This document shows, in pieces, positions 33,929 to 44,827 of a stretch of DNA of 64,000 bases. The translations under genes were made by a program, and so were the position numbers. Below the pieces are notes generated by a model that did no database searches, was not told where the DNA came from, and saw only the letters and a list, made by a program, of their open reading frames with translations. The stretch lies in assembly GCA_964036195.1 (NCBI GenBank), contig OZ038451.1, forward strand, positions 1,240,001 through 1,304,000. The letters are read 5' to 3'. Position 1 is the first letter of the stretch. Each line of letters begins with the position of its first letter. The DNA is from Sphaerolaimus hirsutus (taxonomy: Eukaryota > Nematoda > Chromadorea > Monhysterida > Sphaerolaimidae).

Positions 33929-35467
33929 TTGACCAATTGGTCAAAATGCCAAACCAAACCGTTAGAAAACGGTGATGCCACCAGTAGAGGTGATGCCACT
34001 AGTGAGAGTGATGCCACCAAGAAGGGTGATGCCACCAGGAAGGGTGATGCCACCAGGAAGGGTGATGCCACCAGAATGGGTGATGCCACCAGAATGGGTG
34101 ATGCCACCAGGAAGGGTGATGCCACCAGAAAGGGTGATGCCACCAGAATGGGTGATGCCACCAGAATGGGTGATGCCACCAGAATGGGTGATGCCACCAG
34201 AATGGGTGATGCCACAAGAATGGGTGATGCCACCAGAATGGGTGATGCCACCAGGAAAGGTGATGCCACCAGAAAGGGTGATGCCACCAATATGAGTGAT
34301 GCCACCAAATACGGTGATGATGCAAATTCAGAAATTGACATGACGTTAGACAGTGAAATCACAAATGGCGACATTGAATCTGATAGCGGTTCTACCAGAT
34401 ATATGTTAAACACACAAACGCAAGGTGCTAGCGCACAGCGTCAAAATATCATGCAACAAGCGGCCATTGCATCTCGCATTCTGCTCGGGGAAAACCACCC
34501 ATTAGTACAACAGGAAAACCACCCTCTCATTTCGAATAACACGAGAAGCAAAGTGCCCAAAGTCACACCCACCGAAGTTTCTAATGCCCAATTTTGGGAA
34601 AGTAAATATGCAGAATTAGCAAAAGCCAAAAAAGCATCAAGTAGCCAACCACAGAACATCCTCTCCACCGAAAAACGCCAGGAAACAATCGTTCCAGTAG
34701 CCACAGTTGTGTCGGAATTTCCATCCCCGACGAAATCTACCATACCGATGGATCAAGTTATGAATTTAGTAGAACAGTTGCAAACCAACTTGACGAAAAT
34801 GTTCTCTAAACAAATGTATGACATAACGTCCTCAGTGCAAAAAGCTTCCCAAAATCAGACAGAATTGACACAAGTCATGAATACACGAATTTCGGAATTG
34901 GAAAATCATGTGGCCATTCTGACAGATCAGGTAGGATTATTGTCAAATACAAATATACCAAACTACGCGCATGAAAATCCGACTCCCAATGCCGTTCCCG
35001 ATTCAGAAAAAAATGCTGCGCCCGTTGAACCACAATCAGTACAATCAAACACAGACTCTAGTGTGATCATGGGAACACCTCTACCCACTTTGCTACATAC
35101 CATCCCAGTGTTCAAAGGTGAGAAGCAAAATTTTAAGGACTGGAAAGAAACTGTGGAACAACATCTGTTTCTCTTACCACCCAACAGTGTTGCACAGTTC
35201 TGGAACATTATTTTCCGCGTGAAATTAGAAAGTTCAGCAAAAGAACTGTTTAAATCTTTCACCAAAGAACAAAAATTGGATTACCAGTTTGTGCTGAGTG
35301 AATTAGAAAATACCTATAAAACACATGGACTCCGCCTGCCTGTTGACAAATGGGAAAAGCTGTTGCAATTCGAAGACGAATCATGCATAAAATTTTGCAC
35401 ACGCATCATGAGTAAAGTACCCAATGAATACATCACTTTATTGCCTATGAGCAAAGAAAAACTCTAA
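33929..35467 (+). CDS. gag: Retrotransposon gag, N-terminal part
   Basis: The frame opens without ATG; the first in-frame ATG is at 34076 inside the repeat, and a TAA sits just upstream at 33923, so the true start is unclear. Residues about 15-128 are 19 copies of a hexapeptide GDATRM/GDATRK. The middle has a predicted coiled coil (around QTELTQVMNTRISELENHVA). Residues about 390-510 resemble the retrotransposon gag core (VFKGEKQNFKDWKETVEQHL). The frame ends at TAA (35465-35467), and homologous gag sequence continues at once in another frame, so a small frame break is present. Confidence 0.8.
   Translation: MTNWSKCQTKPLENGDATSRGDATSESDATKKGDATRKGDATRKGDATRMGDATRMGDATRKGDATRKGDATRMGDATRMGDATRMGDATRMGDATRMGDATRMGDATRKGDATRKGDATNMSDATKYGDDANSEIDMTLDSEITNGDIESDSGSTRYMLNTQTQGASAQRQNIMQQAAIASRILLGENHPLVQQENHPLISNNTRSKVPKVTPTEVSNAQFWESKYAELAKAKKASSSQPQNILSTEKRQETIVPVATVVSEFPSPTKSTIPMDQVMNLVEQLQTNLTKMFSKQMYDITSSVQKASQNQTELTQVMNTRISELENHVAILTDQVGLLSNTNIPNYAHENPTPNAVPDSEKNAAPVEPQSVQSNTDSSVIMGTPLPTLLHTIPVFKGEKQNFKDWKETVEQHLFLLPPNSVAQFWNIIFRVKLESSAKELFKSFTKEQKLDYQFVLSELENTYKTHGLRLPVDKWEKLLQFEDESCIKFCTRIMSKVPNEYITLLPMSKEKL
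33971..34312 (+). repeat. 18-bp coding minisatellite in gag
   Basis: 19 tandem copies of GGTGATGCCACCAGAATG-like units. The 18-bp period keeps all three frames of both strands open, which creates artefactual overlapping frames (for example WWHHPF repeats on the minus strand). Confidence 0.95.
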
Positions 35468-35472
35468 TTCTA

Positions 35473-36254
35473 ATGTGTTTCCTACGGGGCATACAGCTAG
35501 AGCGATTCGACAAATCGGTGATTTTTGACTTGCACATGAAAATTCAAAATAGCCAGGTAATTGAACCACGACATGCCGCGCAAATGTTGGATGAATACCT
35601 CTTTAATCTAGAACGGTTAGGGTACAAAGCAAAAAAACAAAACACCATTAGTGAAAATAGGACAACCCTCACCAAATTCAGGTTCGGAAATGAAAAGAAA
35701 GAATACACCACTTCCAACAACCCGCAAAAATTTGCATCCAATAGAAATGATAGATCATCAAAGTGTGGAGATTGTGGGAAATATGGGCATAATGAACCCA
35801 ATTGCTGGATGGGGAAGCAAAGAGCAAACATTTCAAGACCACAACCCCCCACAGCGGGATTCATGGGAGTAAAGCGCATTGGTCCGGCACCCACCCACAA
35901 CAGCTCAATGCCGAGTGGGGACAAAAAAACCATGAAAGGACCACTGGCCAGCGCAAAACACTCGGAAACCGAAAAAGTCTATGCCATGGAAATCGACCCC
36001 GGATCGGCTCAAGAAGATCAAACAGACCCAGGTAAAATTCATAAATTCTGGGCAACAACTTTGATAACTGATTTTCTAATGTGGATTACTTTTCTTTTCC
36101 AGAAAACTATGGCAACCAGGTAAAAGACGACAGTACCGAGTCAGTGCAGTCCAACGAATCTCCAGATAATGATATTCAGGAAATGGAAGAAAATTTTGGA
36201 CTGTATGTACAGACAGTACCCGGGTTTGACCAAAATGTCACAGATTCTGAGTGA
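35473..36254 (+). CDS. gag: Retrotransposon gag, C-terminal part with zinc knuckle and apparent intron
   Basis: This frame continues gag after the break and contains one CCHC zinc knuckle (CGDCGKYGHNEPNC, C-X2-C-X4-H-X4-C) typical of nucleocapsid. At 36032-36102 there is a 71-bp segment with GTAAAATTC at its left and a pyrimidine tract TTTTCTTTTCCAG at its right; it has exact intron borders, and the frame downstream (36103 onward) closes with TGA at 36252-36254 after an acidic tail. Without removal the frame ends at 36123. The C-terminus overlaps the pol frame by about 85 bp, as in frameshift-expressed gag-pol. Confidence 0.72.
36032..36102 (+). other. Apparent 71-bp intron in gag
   Basis: CAG|GTAAAATT donor, TTTTCTTTTCCAG|AA acceptor and a CTAAT-like branch region (TTTTCTAATG) 30 bp upstream of the acceptor. 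Splicing is phase-1 consistent. No RNA evidence is available. Confidence 0.55.
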
Positions 36255-39200
36255 AACAAGACATAAAGTGATACATAAATGGAATACTTTTGCTACTAGT
36301 TTACAGAAAAATCGACTAAATAAAACAAATAAAACAGCACTGCAATTTAATGCCATACATCAAGAATTTAAACCAAAAGCTCCAAAAACTCCTCTAATAA
36401 CTACTCAAATTGAAATTGAAAATCAACCAGTAAAAGCTCTGATTGACACTGGAGCTTCAAAATCGATGATATCATATCAAAACTTATTAAAAATATTGAG
36501 GGCAGCACAGCTTTTACCTGCAACCTGTTTAAAAAACATAAACACTGTTATCCATCACGCATCAGGAAGTACTCTACCAGGGCAAATAAAAGAAGCTTTC
36601 TTACATATAACACACACGGATATCCATGGAAATAAATTTTCAACTTTGCTGCCATTTCTAGTAAATTTGACTAAAAATGCTTCAAATCACATCCTGTTAG
36701 GAATGGATATTCTACCAAAATTAAATTTCCTTCCAGAAATAATTCGAGCATTTAAACTACAAAAAACCTCACAAAAACACACAAAATTTGGTAAAATAGA
36801 CATTTTTCCACATACAAAATGCATTTTACCAGCAAATTCTGTTACTCCAGTAAAAATACAAATTGACAGTGCAATAAAAGGAATATGTCGATTTTCATTA
36901 TTGACTGAGAAAAATCCATGGCTCAAAGCTTTGGATATTTTCTTTTCAACAATAGAAAATCAAAAACCACTTCTGATCTGGGTCATTAACTCCTCAAAGC
37001 AAGACATTACTCTAAAAAAATCTATGAAAATTGGAACGTTTTATCCTCAATCCATGATATATAAAGATGTCGAATTTTTACATGCAGCAATAGATACACC
37101 AATACCACCAGATTTTACACCACCACAGCCAGATTTTCCCACAGACCCCACTACCAATGGTGAATATATATTGAAAAAGCTACCCCAAAAAAACATCATA
37201 GAAATGACGTCATCAGAGAAAAGAACTTTTCTATCACTCATCAAGCGATTTCATGACATTTTTAGCTGTGGTGAGTTCGATGTGGGCTGCACAACACTGG
37301 TAGCCCACTATATAAATGTGGATCCAACTCAAAAACCAATAAAGCAAGCTGCACGTTATGAGGCACCACATAAACGGCCATACATTGTAGACACTATAGA
37401 GCAAATGTTAGCAAGAAAAATAATAGAACCATGCGATAGTCCATGGGCAAGCCCTATTACAGTGGTTAGAAAAGGGGAAAATGATTGGCGGCTCACAGTG
37501 GATTACAGATTGGTTAATAATATTACCAAAGTACAGTCATATCCGCTACCACAAATAGGTCATATTTTGACAGAATTTGCAGGGCGAAAAGTGTTTAGTA
37601 GCCTAGATTTAAAACATGGATTCTATAACCTACCATTGGGAAATGAAAAAACTAAAGACATAACTGTTTTTGTATGCAGTTTAGGACAATTCAGGTTTCT
37701 CAGATGTCCCATGGGAGCTAGTGGCAGCCCCGCCTCATTCCAAAGGCTAATGAACATCATGCTAAGAGGATTAGTGGAAAACCCAGCTAGACCCTGGTGC
37801 CGTACATATCTAGACGATATTTTGATTACAAGTGACAACACACCCGAGCATTTAATACACTTAGAAAAATTATTTGAAAGAATTAGATGGGCAAATCTTA
37901 AATTGGGTCCCAAAAAATGTTTATTTTTAGTAAACAAACTAAAGTATCTGGGACATGACATTAGTGAAAATGGAATCAAACCAGCATTTGATAGAGTTCA
38001 AGCAGTGATAGAACAAGATAAGCCAGAAACATTACAAGATTTAAGAAGGTTCCTAGGAAAAGTCACATATTTTAGCCACTTCATACCACAATACGCAAAT
38101 ACGGCAGCCCCATCATATAATGCTATTTCATCAAAATTCCCCAAAAAAGGTAATACTGTATGTAAATGGGACAATACCATGTTTGAAGCATGGAAAACAT
38201 TAAAAGAAGCACTGACCAAAGCACCTTGTCTAGCACATCCCCGGTATGACGGCACTGAATTCATATTACAAAGTGATGCATGTAAATATGGAATTGCCGC
38301 GGTTTTACTGCAAAAATCATTGGACAATAAAATACATCCCATAGCTTTTGTGAGTAAACGAGTTCATGCCAAGTATAAACAATGGAGTGCAGCCATGCTG
38401 GAAGCACTAGCCATCGCATGGAGCCTTAGAAGACTGTCCCCCATAATAGAAGGACAAAAAATTGTCATTCAAACTGACAATTCAGGAATAGTGCAAGCGT
38501 ACAAGTCGCCACATCATTCCATCTTGGAAAGATGGGCTATGTACCTGCAAAATCGAATTGTTCGGATAGAACACAGGTCTGCACATTACAATAAAATTGC
38601 CGATCAATTAAGTAGGGCTCCAATAGATGACAAAGGTGAAAATGAAATAGACACTGACCTACTAGAAGCAGGGGAATTGATTGACTCACTACCCCATCTC
38701 ACCCCACAAGCAGAATCAATTTTGCAAGCCACTGACAGTAATTTTGGTAATGATCTGGAATCACACCACACCAACGATCTAAGAATGGATAAAACTTCTT
38801 CTAAATTTGCTTGGAATGAGGAACAAGAAAAAGATTCGGACATCAGAATTATTAAAACGAAACTAAAACAAGGGATGCCATTTACAAATGTAATATTAGA
38901 GGATGACATAGTGTTAGTTTTGTCACCATACAAAATTCGTCGCTTTGTAGTCTGGATTCCTAAACATTTACAACCTGCATTCCTGGCGGAAGCCCATTCT
39001 GGTTTGTATGCCACTCATGGCGACCCCACAGCCACTTTGGCACTACTCACACAATTTGGCGCCTGGCCAAATATGAAAACAGACATATTAAAGTTTTGCA
39101 ATAAATGTTCACAGTGCCATGAATTAAAACCTCATATTCACGGAAAACCAGCACTAGGAATTACACCAACCCCAGGGTCTCCTTTTCATACAATCCACAT

Positions 39201-39468
39201 CGATTTTACACATTTGCCGCCTTTTAAGGGATATAAATATTTGTTGGTGGTGGTAGATGCCTTGTCCAGGTATACAGTAACGATTCCAATGAGGTGCCGC
39301 ACCGCAACCAACATTTCTAAAGTTCTACAAGAAAATTTGTTTACAGTTTTCGGGCCACCAGTTGTCCTGGTCAGTGACAATGCCCCGGAATTGACATCAA
39401 AATCCTTCAAACTGTTCCTGAAACATTGGAATATACAACATATCACTGGACAGACATATCACCCTTAA
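36169..39468 (+). CDS. pol: Retrotransposon pol, up to an in-frame stop in integrase
   Basis: About 1099 codons. Aspartic protease DTG at about residue 93 (ALIDTGASKSM). Reverse transcriptase with LTVDYRLVNN and the catalytic YLDD at about 547. RNase H with LQSDACKYGIA at about 702 and QTDNS at about 768. Integrase with an HHCC zinc domain (HSGLYATH ... CNKCSQC, about 942-985), first Asp at about 1010 (IHIDFTH) and second Asp at about 1068 (VSDNAPE). Domain order RT-RNaseH-IN identifies Ty3/gypsy (Metaviridae). A TAA at 39466-39468 interrupts the integrase before its catalytic Glu. Confidence 0.93.
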   Translation: MIFRKWKKILDCMYRQYPGLTKMSQILSETRHKVIHKWNTFATSLQKNRLNKTNKTALQFNAIHQEFKPKAPKTPLITTQIEIENQPVKALIDTGASKSMISYQNLLKILRAAQLLPATCLKNINTVIHHASGSTLPGQIKEAFLHITHTDIHGNKFSTLLPFLVNLTKNASNHILLGMDILPKLNFLPEIIRAFKLQKTSQKHTKFGKIDIFPHTKCILPANSVTPVKIQIDSAIKGICRFSLLTEKNPWLKALDIFFSTIENQKPLLIWVINSSKQDITLKKSMKIGTFYPQSMIYKDVEFLHAAIDTPIPPDFTPPQPDFPTDPTTNGEYILKKLPQKNIIEMTSSEKRTFLSLIKRFHDIFSCGEFDVGCTTLVAHYINVDPTQKPIKQAARYEAPHKRPYIVDTIEQMLARKIIEPCDSPWASPITVVRKGENDWRLTVDYRLVNNITKVQSYPLPQIGHILTEFAGRKVFSSLDLKHGFYNLPLGNEKTKDITVFVCSLGQFRFLRCPMGASGSPASFQRLMNIMLRGLVENPARPWCRTYLDDILITSDNTPEHLIHLEKLFERIRWANLKLGPKKCLFLVNKLKYLGHDISENGIKPAFDRVQAVIEQDKPETLQDLRRFLGKVTYFSHFIPQYANTAAPSYNAISSKFPKKGNTVCKWDNTMFEAWKTLKEALTKAPCLAHPRYDGTEFILQSDACKYGIAAVLLQKSLDNKIHPIAFVSKRVHAKYKQWSAAMLEALAIAWSLRRLSPIIEGQKIVIQTDNSGIVQAYKSPHHSILERWAMYLQNRIVRIEHRSAHYNKIADQLSRAPIDDKGENEIDTDLLEAGELIDSLPHLTPQAESILQATDSNFGNDLESHHTNDLRMDKTSSKFAWNEEQEKDSDIRIIKTKLKQGMPFTNVILEDDIVLVLSPYKIRRFVVWIPKHLQPAFLAEAHSGLYATHGDPTATLALLTQFGAWPNMKTDILKFCNKCSQCHELKPHIHGKPALGITPTPGSPFHTIHIDFTHLPPFKGYKYLLVVVDALSRYTVTIPMRCRTATNISKVLQENLFTVFGPPVVLVSDNAPELTSKSFKLFLKHWNIQHITGQTYHP

Positions 39469-40041
39469 ACAAATGGAATAGCTGAACGAACCATCAGATC
39501 TATTTGTACCCTAATAAGAATTTTATTACAAGAAAATAAATCAAAAGATTGGCCACATTTTTCATCTTTGGCCTCATTAAAATTTAATATGAAAATACAT
39601 TCAATTACAGGTAAACCACCTTTCATTTTAATCTTTCACAGATTGCCAAAATTTAATAAATTTACCACAACAATATTCGCTAATGAAAATCCACAAAAAA
39701 CATGGCGAATGGCCAAATTATTTACTGATCAAGCTAAGAAAAAATATACAGAATGGTTTAATTCATCCAGAAAAGTGTCCATAACAGACAAATTCAAGAT
39801 TGCTGATGTGGTTCTAAAAAAAGATTTCAATAGAACAAAATTAGAACCCATTTACACCGGCCCCTATATAATTACGGACATAAAAAATAATTTGGCCATT
39901 CTCAAACCACTACCAAGTGATAAAACGGGGGATTTATCAACACAACATAACCAATCAGAAAAATTACAACCGTCTGAGGCACTACTAACGGGTGCCCGAT
40001 TAGAACACCTATTTCGCCTGCCAGTGCCAGACGAAAAATAG
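39469..40041 (+). pseudogene. pol: Remainder of integrase after the stop
   Basis: The same frame continues after the TAA with NGIAERT, including the Glu of the DD-E triad, and a C-terminal chromatin/DNA-binding-like segment (VLKKDFNRTKLEPIYTGPY), ending at TAG 40039-40041. The single stop makes this copy non-autonomous unless read through. Confidence 0.85.
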
Positions 40042-40113
40042 TCACACGAAATTTAAAGGAAAAAAAGAAATGCGGAAAACAAATAAGTGAAATGAGTATT
40101 CATCGGCACACGA

Positions 40114-40320
40114 AGAAAACTAGTGCGCACATGGCCAAATAAAATCGAAAGAAAAAACACAGTTCAGCATTTCCGAACAAAAAGAAAACTAGTGTGTGCA
40201 GGGCCAAGTAAAGGCGAGGAAAAAAATACAGTTTACACTTTCCGAACAAAAAGAAAACTAGTGTGCGCAGGGCCAAGTAAAATCAAAAGAAAAAACAATC
40301 TACATTTCACACTCCCAAAC
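40114..40320 (+). repeat. Three 69-70-bp tandem repeats after pol
   Basis: Units start at 40114, 40184 and 40253 with GAAAACTAGTGTGCGCAGGG, followed by purine-rich AAAGAAAAAA and CATTTCCGAACAAAAA. They sit in the untranslated space between pol and gene X. The remaining 40321-40738 has no gene. Confidence 0.85.
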
Positions 40321-40738
40321 TAACGGGACGGGCCAGCCACACTGGAACTAGTGTACCGGCCACTAGCGACAATGACGTCACCACGAATGGCACCATCATA
40401 TGGAAAATCTGTAAAAGTAAATAGTTGGCTCAAAATTTTAAAAAAATTAGAAATTTGAAGTAAGTTTAGAAGAATTACATTCAAAAATTAATAAAAAGCA
40501 GGATTATTAACCGCTTCCGGCAAACTACTCCATGAATTGTTGGCACGGGCTTCCTCAAAATACGGAAGCAACCACATGCCGCGAAGGCGCACCTACAAAG
40601 TAACACAATAGTAAAACAAAAAACTATGTAAATGACTCATCAAATAAAAACGTGAAACAATACATCACACTACAACGTCAACAACGTGACGTAAAAATAC
40701 AACTTCAACATGAGACATAAAAAACACCCAAAGTAGGG

Positions 40739-42203
40739 TCAACTGACCGGAATAGGCGTATATTCGTGGCCACCCGGAACGCTGCGACCGTTCTGACGCA
40801 TGACAGCCTCAAAACGGCCCTGCACCGGAACCAACTGCACCTCTTCATAATCCACGGTCAATTTAGATAGACCGTCTGCATTTCGCTCCAAGTTCAAAAA
40901 CTGCATTTCACCATAAGCAGATTTTGTGAGCGGCGGACGAGTGCGACCGCGGCCAAACAACGCCCGCGAGCTAAAAATAAATAAGCTTAATAATTTAACA
41001 TTTTATAAATATTAAACATTATTTAATTTAACAAGAAAATTTTAAGATTTTTATAATTTAAATAGTTAGCATTTTATAATCTAACAAATACTGCTAACAC
41101 AGAAAAAAACCTAAATCACAACAAAACTCAAAACTGACAGAAAAACAAAACTAACATGTCACCAAAAACCTTGACACCGTACAATTTTACATCGTCAATT
41201 TCAGTGTGAAGGCCCAATTCGCGGCGCGCAGCGAGCCCCTCAAAAATACTGCTAATGACAGTTGGCGGGCCGCCAAATTCACCCGGAACAGAATCACGCA
41301 CCATTGACAACTGCGTGAAAAACATCGGTTAGCAAAGGTTAAACTGCGTTGAAAAAGTTCAAGTTTGAAATTTTCAAACATCAGAATTTGATTCTGGTAA
41401 GACGCTAATCGGAATTCGGCACTTAGCCAACTATATAACCATTGCAAGACAAAGATGTGAAATACTCCCAATACTCCCAACTAACAAGGGCACCACCCCG
41501 CTCTGTATCATCTTCTTCACTGCCAAATCCAACATGCCCCAAATGCACATTTTTGACAAAATCGTAAATTTTACGGGCATTAGTCAACTCACACCCCTCA
41601 CACTCACACACGATGAAATTCAGGTGCCCGGGGATAAAACGAGGTAAATCGTTGTGGGAGCAATAGCTCATCAGCTGGCGATCATCACATTCGTAGCACG
41701 CCTGTAGATGTTAAAATAACAGACGTAAATAACAGAAAATGAGACAACACAATTTTTCAAAAGCATCTAAATGTGCAGGTAACTTTAAAAAATGGAAAAG
41801 AGAACCTATAAAGCAACACAAAGACACTCACTAGAATCTGATGGGTGTCCGGCTCTTCCACCCGGCCATCCAGGGGCATAATTTTTTCGGGGGGGCATTG
41901 GCGGCGGACAAACGTGAAGTTGATCATATTTATGTGGCCGTATAATTTCTCCTCCACGGCGTGCCACTTATGACCCTCCAACATACCATTCAAATCGTAA
42001 CTCTGGTGGAACTGGGTCTGAAAAAAGAGAAATACAACCTCAGGGCTAAAATTGGCACCAAGCCAAAAAGGCAAAATTTGAACAAAAAAACGAACCACGT
42101 TCATATCCGGCATCTCAAACGGACGGATCACCGACGGACGCCGATCGAACCTCGATCGATAGGGCATGGGACGCTCACCGGAATCGAAGTTCGGGCGAAT
42201 CAT
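40739..42203 (-). CDS. Accessory gene X: antisense five-exon gene inside the retrotransposon
   Basis: Exons on the minus strand are 42203-42099, 42017-41832, 41701-41486, 41310-41156 and 40970-40739. All borders are GT/AG with good consensus (GTGAGT, GTTAGT donors; CTACAG and TTTTTAG acceptors) and phases agree (0,0,0,2), giving about 297 residues from ATG to TGA. The N-terminus is basic (MPYRSRFDRRPSVIRP); exon 3 holds a Cys cluster (CYECDDRQLMSYC ... CECEGC) that could bind zinc; the last exon starts with FGRGRTRPPL. No known family was recognised. It shares a 390-bp divergent promoter region with gene Y. Its introns face opposite to the genomic RNA, so retrotransposition would not remove them. 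Confidence 0.72.
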
Positions 42204-42591
42204 CCTAAAAATGAAAAATAGTTAATAAAATTGTAGTGGATAAAAGTCACACTACGAACGTTTGTTATCATAAATACAGTCAAAGGACACCTAGAAAATG
42301 TCATGCGCAAGCTCGAAAATATGTAATGGCAACTAAAACTAACTTAAATACGTTCGGACAAAAACTAGGCCGGCAAAACAAAATCCCTTCAATCAATTTA
42401 ACTCGTCAAAAACGGCTATTATTTTTATTTTATTTTTTTTGAAATTTTTTATAACAGATCTGGATATCCCTGTAAATTGAGACTCATTTCTAGCCGAGAA
42501 CATTCAATAAATAGATTAATCTAGCCATAATCTCAAATACAAAAACATTCGACAGGAAATAAAAAACGCACGTGAAACACGGACCGCAACC

Positions 42592-43902
42592 ATGTTTGCA
42601 GTTTGTCAGGCGGCAGCTGACATGGTCAAAAAACTTTTTCAAGGGTTTTGCGGATACCATGCTAATTTCCTGCGGCGCTGCACTATCTGTACAGCACATA
42701 TTGAAGGGCTTGCAAATGCCTTAACGAAAACAGGGCAAGATTATAGGGAGTTGACGAAGAAGTATACTGAACTGCAGGTTATTCCATACCTATATTTCTA
42801 GGTTTCAAAAAAAAATTTGTTGTAAATCTGCAAAATGTGGGATAAATCAAAAATACGGGATAAATCGAAAATATATATACTCTAACATGGCATGAACAAA
42901 CATATGCAATGGAACTTTTACAGGTTCAGCATTGCAAAGCGTTACAACAGCTACGCGACTTCGGATACAAAAAAGAGCTCCCTGAAGCTCAGGTCGGTGT
43001 AGTGGACTACCTGGCACAAACTGAACAACAAAGCCCCCATTTCTGGAGGATTGATCAGGAGAAATGAAGACCATGGGTATGACTACCCCAAACACTACCA
43101 GGGCAGGTTCAACGATCACCGTTCCCGCCCCTACCACAACAATTACAGAAGGGGGCGGGGCAGATTTGGTCCAAAAGAACCCAGGGGAAAATTCTGGGCG
43201 GAAAATGTTAGTTAGCATGAAAATTGCTAAGTGAAAAATTACAGTGAAAAGCTACCAAATATAAATGTAATGCATATTTGCAGTGTGTTTTGGGTATAGG
43301 TAACCAGTGCGAAGTGGAAACTTATAAAGTTATGAAAATCTGATGAAATTTTGGGGTAAACATTATATGTCATTTTGTGCAAATGTAATCAGAGAAAAGC
43401 TTGTACGAAACCAGAGAAAAACTTGTACATTTCAAAACGTATAGAAAACTCAACCCTACAGGTTCGCCAAGGTCAACCACTAGCCACCTCCACGCCCTCT
43501 CCCTCTAACATCTCTTCAGAGGCACACGCTGAGGTGTTTGAAGCGGAGGTCAAAGAGGCCACCCGCCGAATCGAGGAAAAAATGCAGGCATCGCAGGCCA
43601 ACACAACGGGTTTATCAGTGGCTAAAAAGATGGGGAACATGGAAATAAAAGGGGCTACCGCTGAAATGGATGTAGACACTAGTGTCATCCAAACCCCGAA
43701 AGGTGTTTTTCACATCAAAACACTGAAAAACGCTGGAAATGACACCATGAAAAACATTGCAACTCTGCTGATTCCAGCGGTAACCAATGCAGGGGACGAA
43801 ACCATGAAAGATGTGTCCAATTTTCTGGGTAACATCACAGAGGCACCGTTATCCCCTTTAAGCAGTGAGATGTTTAAAACTTTAAAGATAAAAATAATTT
43901 AA
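42592..43902 (+). pseudogene. Accessory gene Y, copy 1 (frameshifted)
   Basis: Exons 42592-42777, 42924-43206 and 43462-43902, with CAG|GTT and TACAG|GTT borders. Compared with copy 2 it lacks 5 bp in exon 2 (GAACAACAAAGCC versus GAACAAATGAACAAAGCC), which shifts the frame to an early stop. Exons 1 and 3 are open. The encoded features are those of the intact copy at 47876-49191. Confidence 0.75.
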
Positions 43903-44074
43903 ATATGTATCTGCTCTCTTGAAAATTCCAAACCTTTTCAGGGTTCGATAGATTACTACTAGTCTAAATATAAAAATATTAGAGTAAAAATTGGCCCAGT
44001 AATTTTTCACCTATAAGTGTTCACCCATACTCCCCTCTAATACCATGCCCTATTCTCAGATAACACCCCCCAAC

Positions 44075-44735
44075 TAGGGTGTCAAATTTCCGTTTTCCGT
44101 TTTCCGTTTCCGTTTTCCGCAGGCAAATTTTTTCCGTTTTCCGTTCCGTTTTCCGGCTGCTGAAATTTTTTTTCCGTTTTCCGTTCCGTTTTCCGGCAAC
44201 TATTTTTTCCGTTTCCGTTTTTCCGGCTCATTAGCCGTTTTCCGGCTAAATTTTCAGTTTTTTCCGCCTTTTTCCGTTTTCCGGCTCAATTTCCAGTTTT
44301 TCCGCCTTTTTTCCATTTTCCGCCTCAATTTTCCATTTTTCCGCCTCATTTTATCTTTTTCTGGCTCAACTTTCTGTTTTCTGATCAGCCAAACTGGTAA
44401 AAATTCATGCAGATTATCAATGATGTAAAAAAAATTCTGTTTCCAGCAAAATTACTGCAAATTTTTTCCACTTCCAGCAATATTTCAGCAAATTTTATCC
44501 TTTTTCCAGCAAAATTTCAGCAAGTTTTTCCATTTCCGTGCAAATTTGATTTTTCCGTTTCCGTTTTTCCGGCCTCTTTTTCCGTTTTCCGGCTGCTGAA
44601 ATTTTTTTTCCGTTTCCGTTTCCGTTTTCCGCCAAGTGCAAATTTTTTTCCGTTTTCCGTTCCGTTTTCCGGCCACTGAAAATTTTTTTCCGTTTCCGTT
44701 TCCGTTTTCCGTAAAAAAAATTTTTTGACACCCTA
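44075..44735. mobile_element. MITE family B, complete, private to copy 1
   Basis: TAGGGTGTCAAATTTCCG and AATTTTTTGACACCCTA are inverted ends; the perfect 8-bp duplication CCCCCAAC flanks it (44067-44074, 44736-44743). The interior is CCGTTTTCCGTTTCC repeats on the plus strand in both arms. Copy 2 has the empty site CCCCCGAC at 49355-49363. Confidence 0.92.
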
Positions 44736-44827
44736 CCCCCAACCAGATCCAGACACACCTGGTTGCAGCAAAAACGAGAACGCAGACAACAAGGCGTAAA
44801 AGGACAGCAAAACATGATTCATCGTCA

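Noticed and set aside
33907-34413. Long minus-strand and alternate-frame ORFs over the gag minisatellite
   Set aside because: An 18-bp repeat with no stops keeps every frame open. Only the frame continuous with the gag core is credible.
40739-42203. Gene X as a set of unrelated antisense shadow ORFs
   Set aside because: Five successive exons with consensus GT/AG borders and matching phases, closing with ATG and stop, make chance unlikely.
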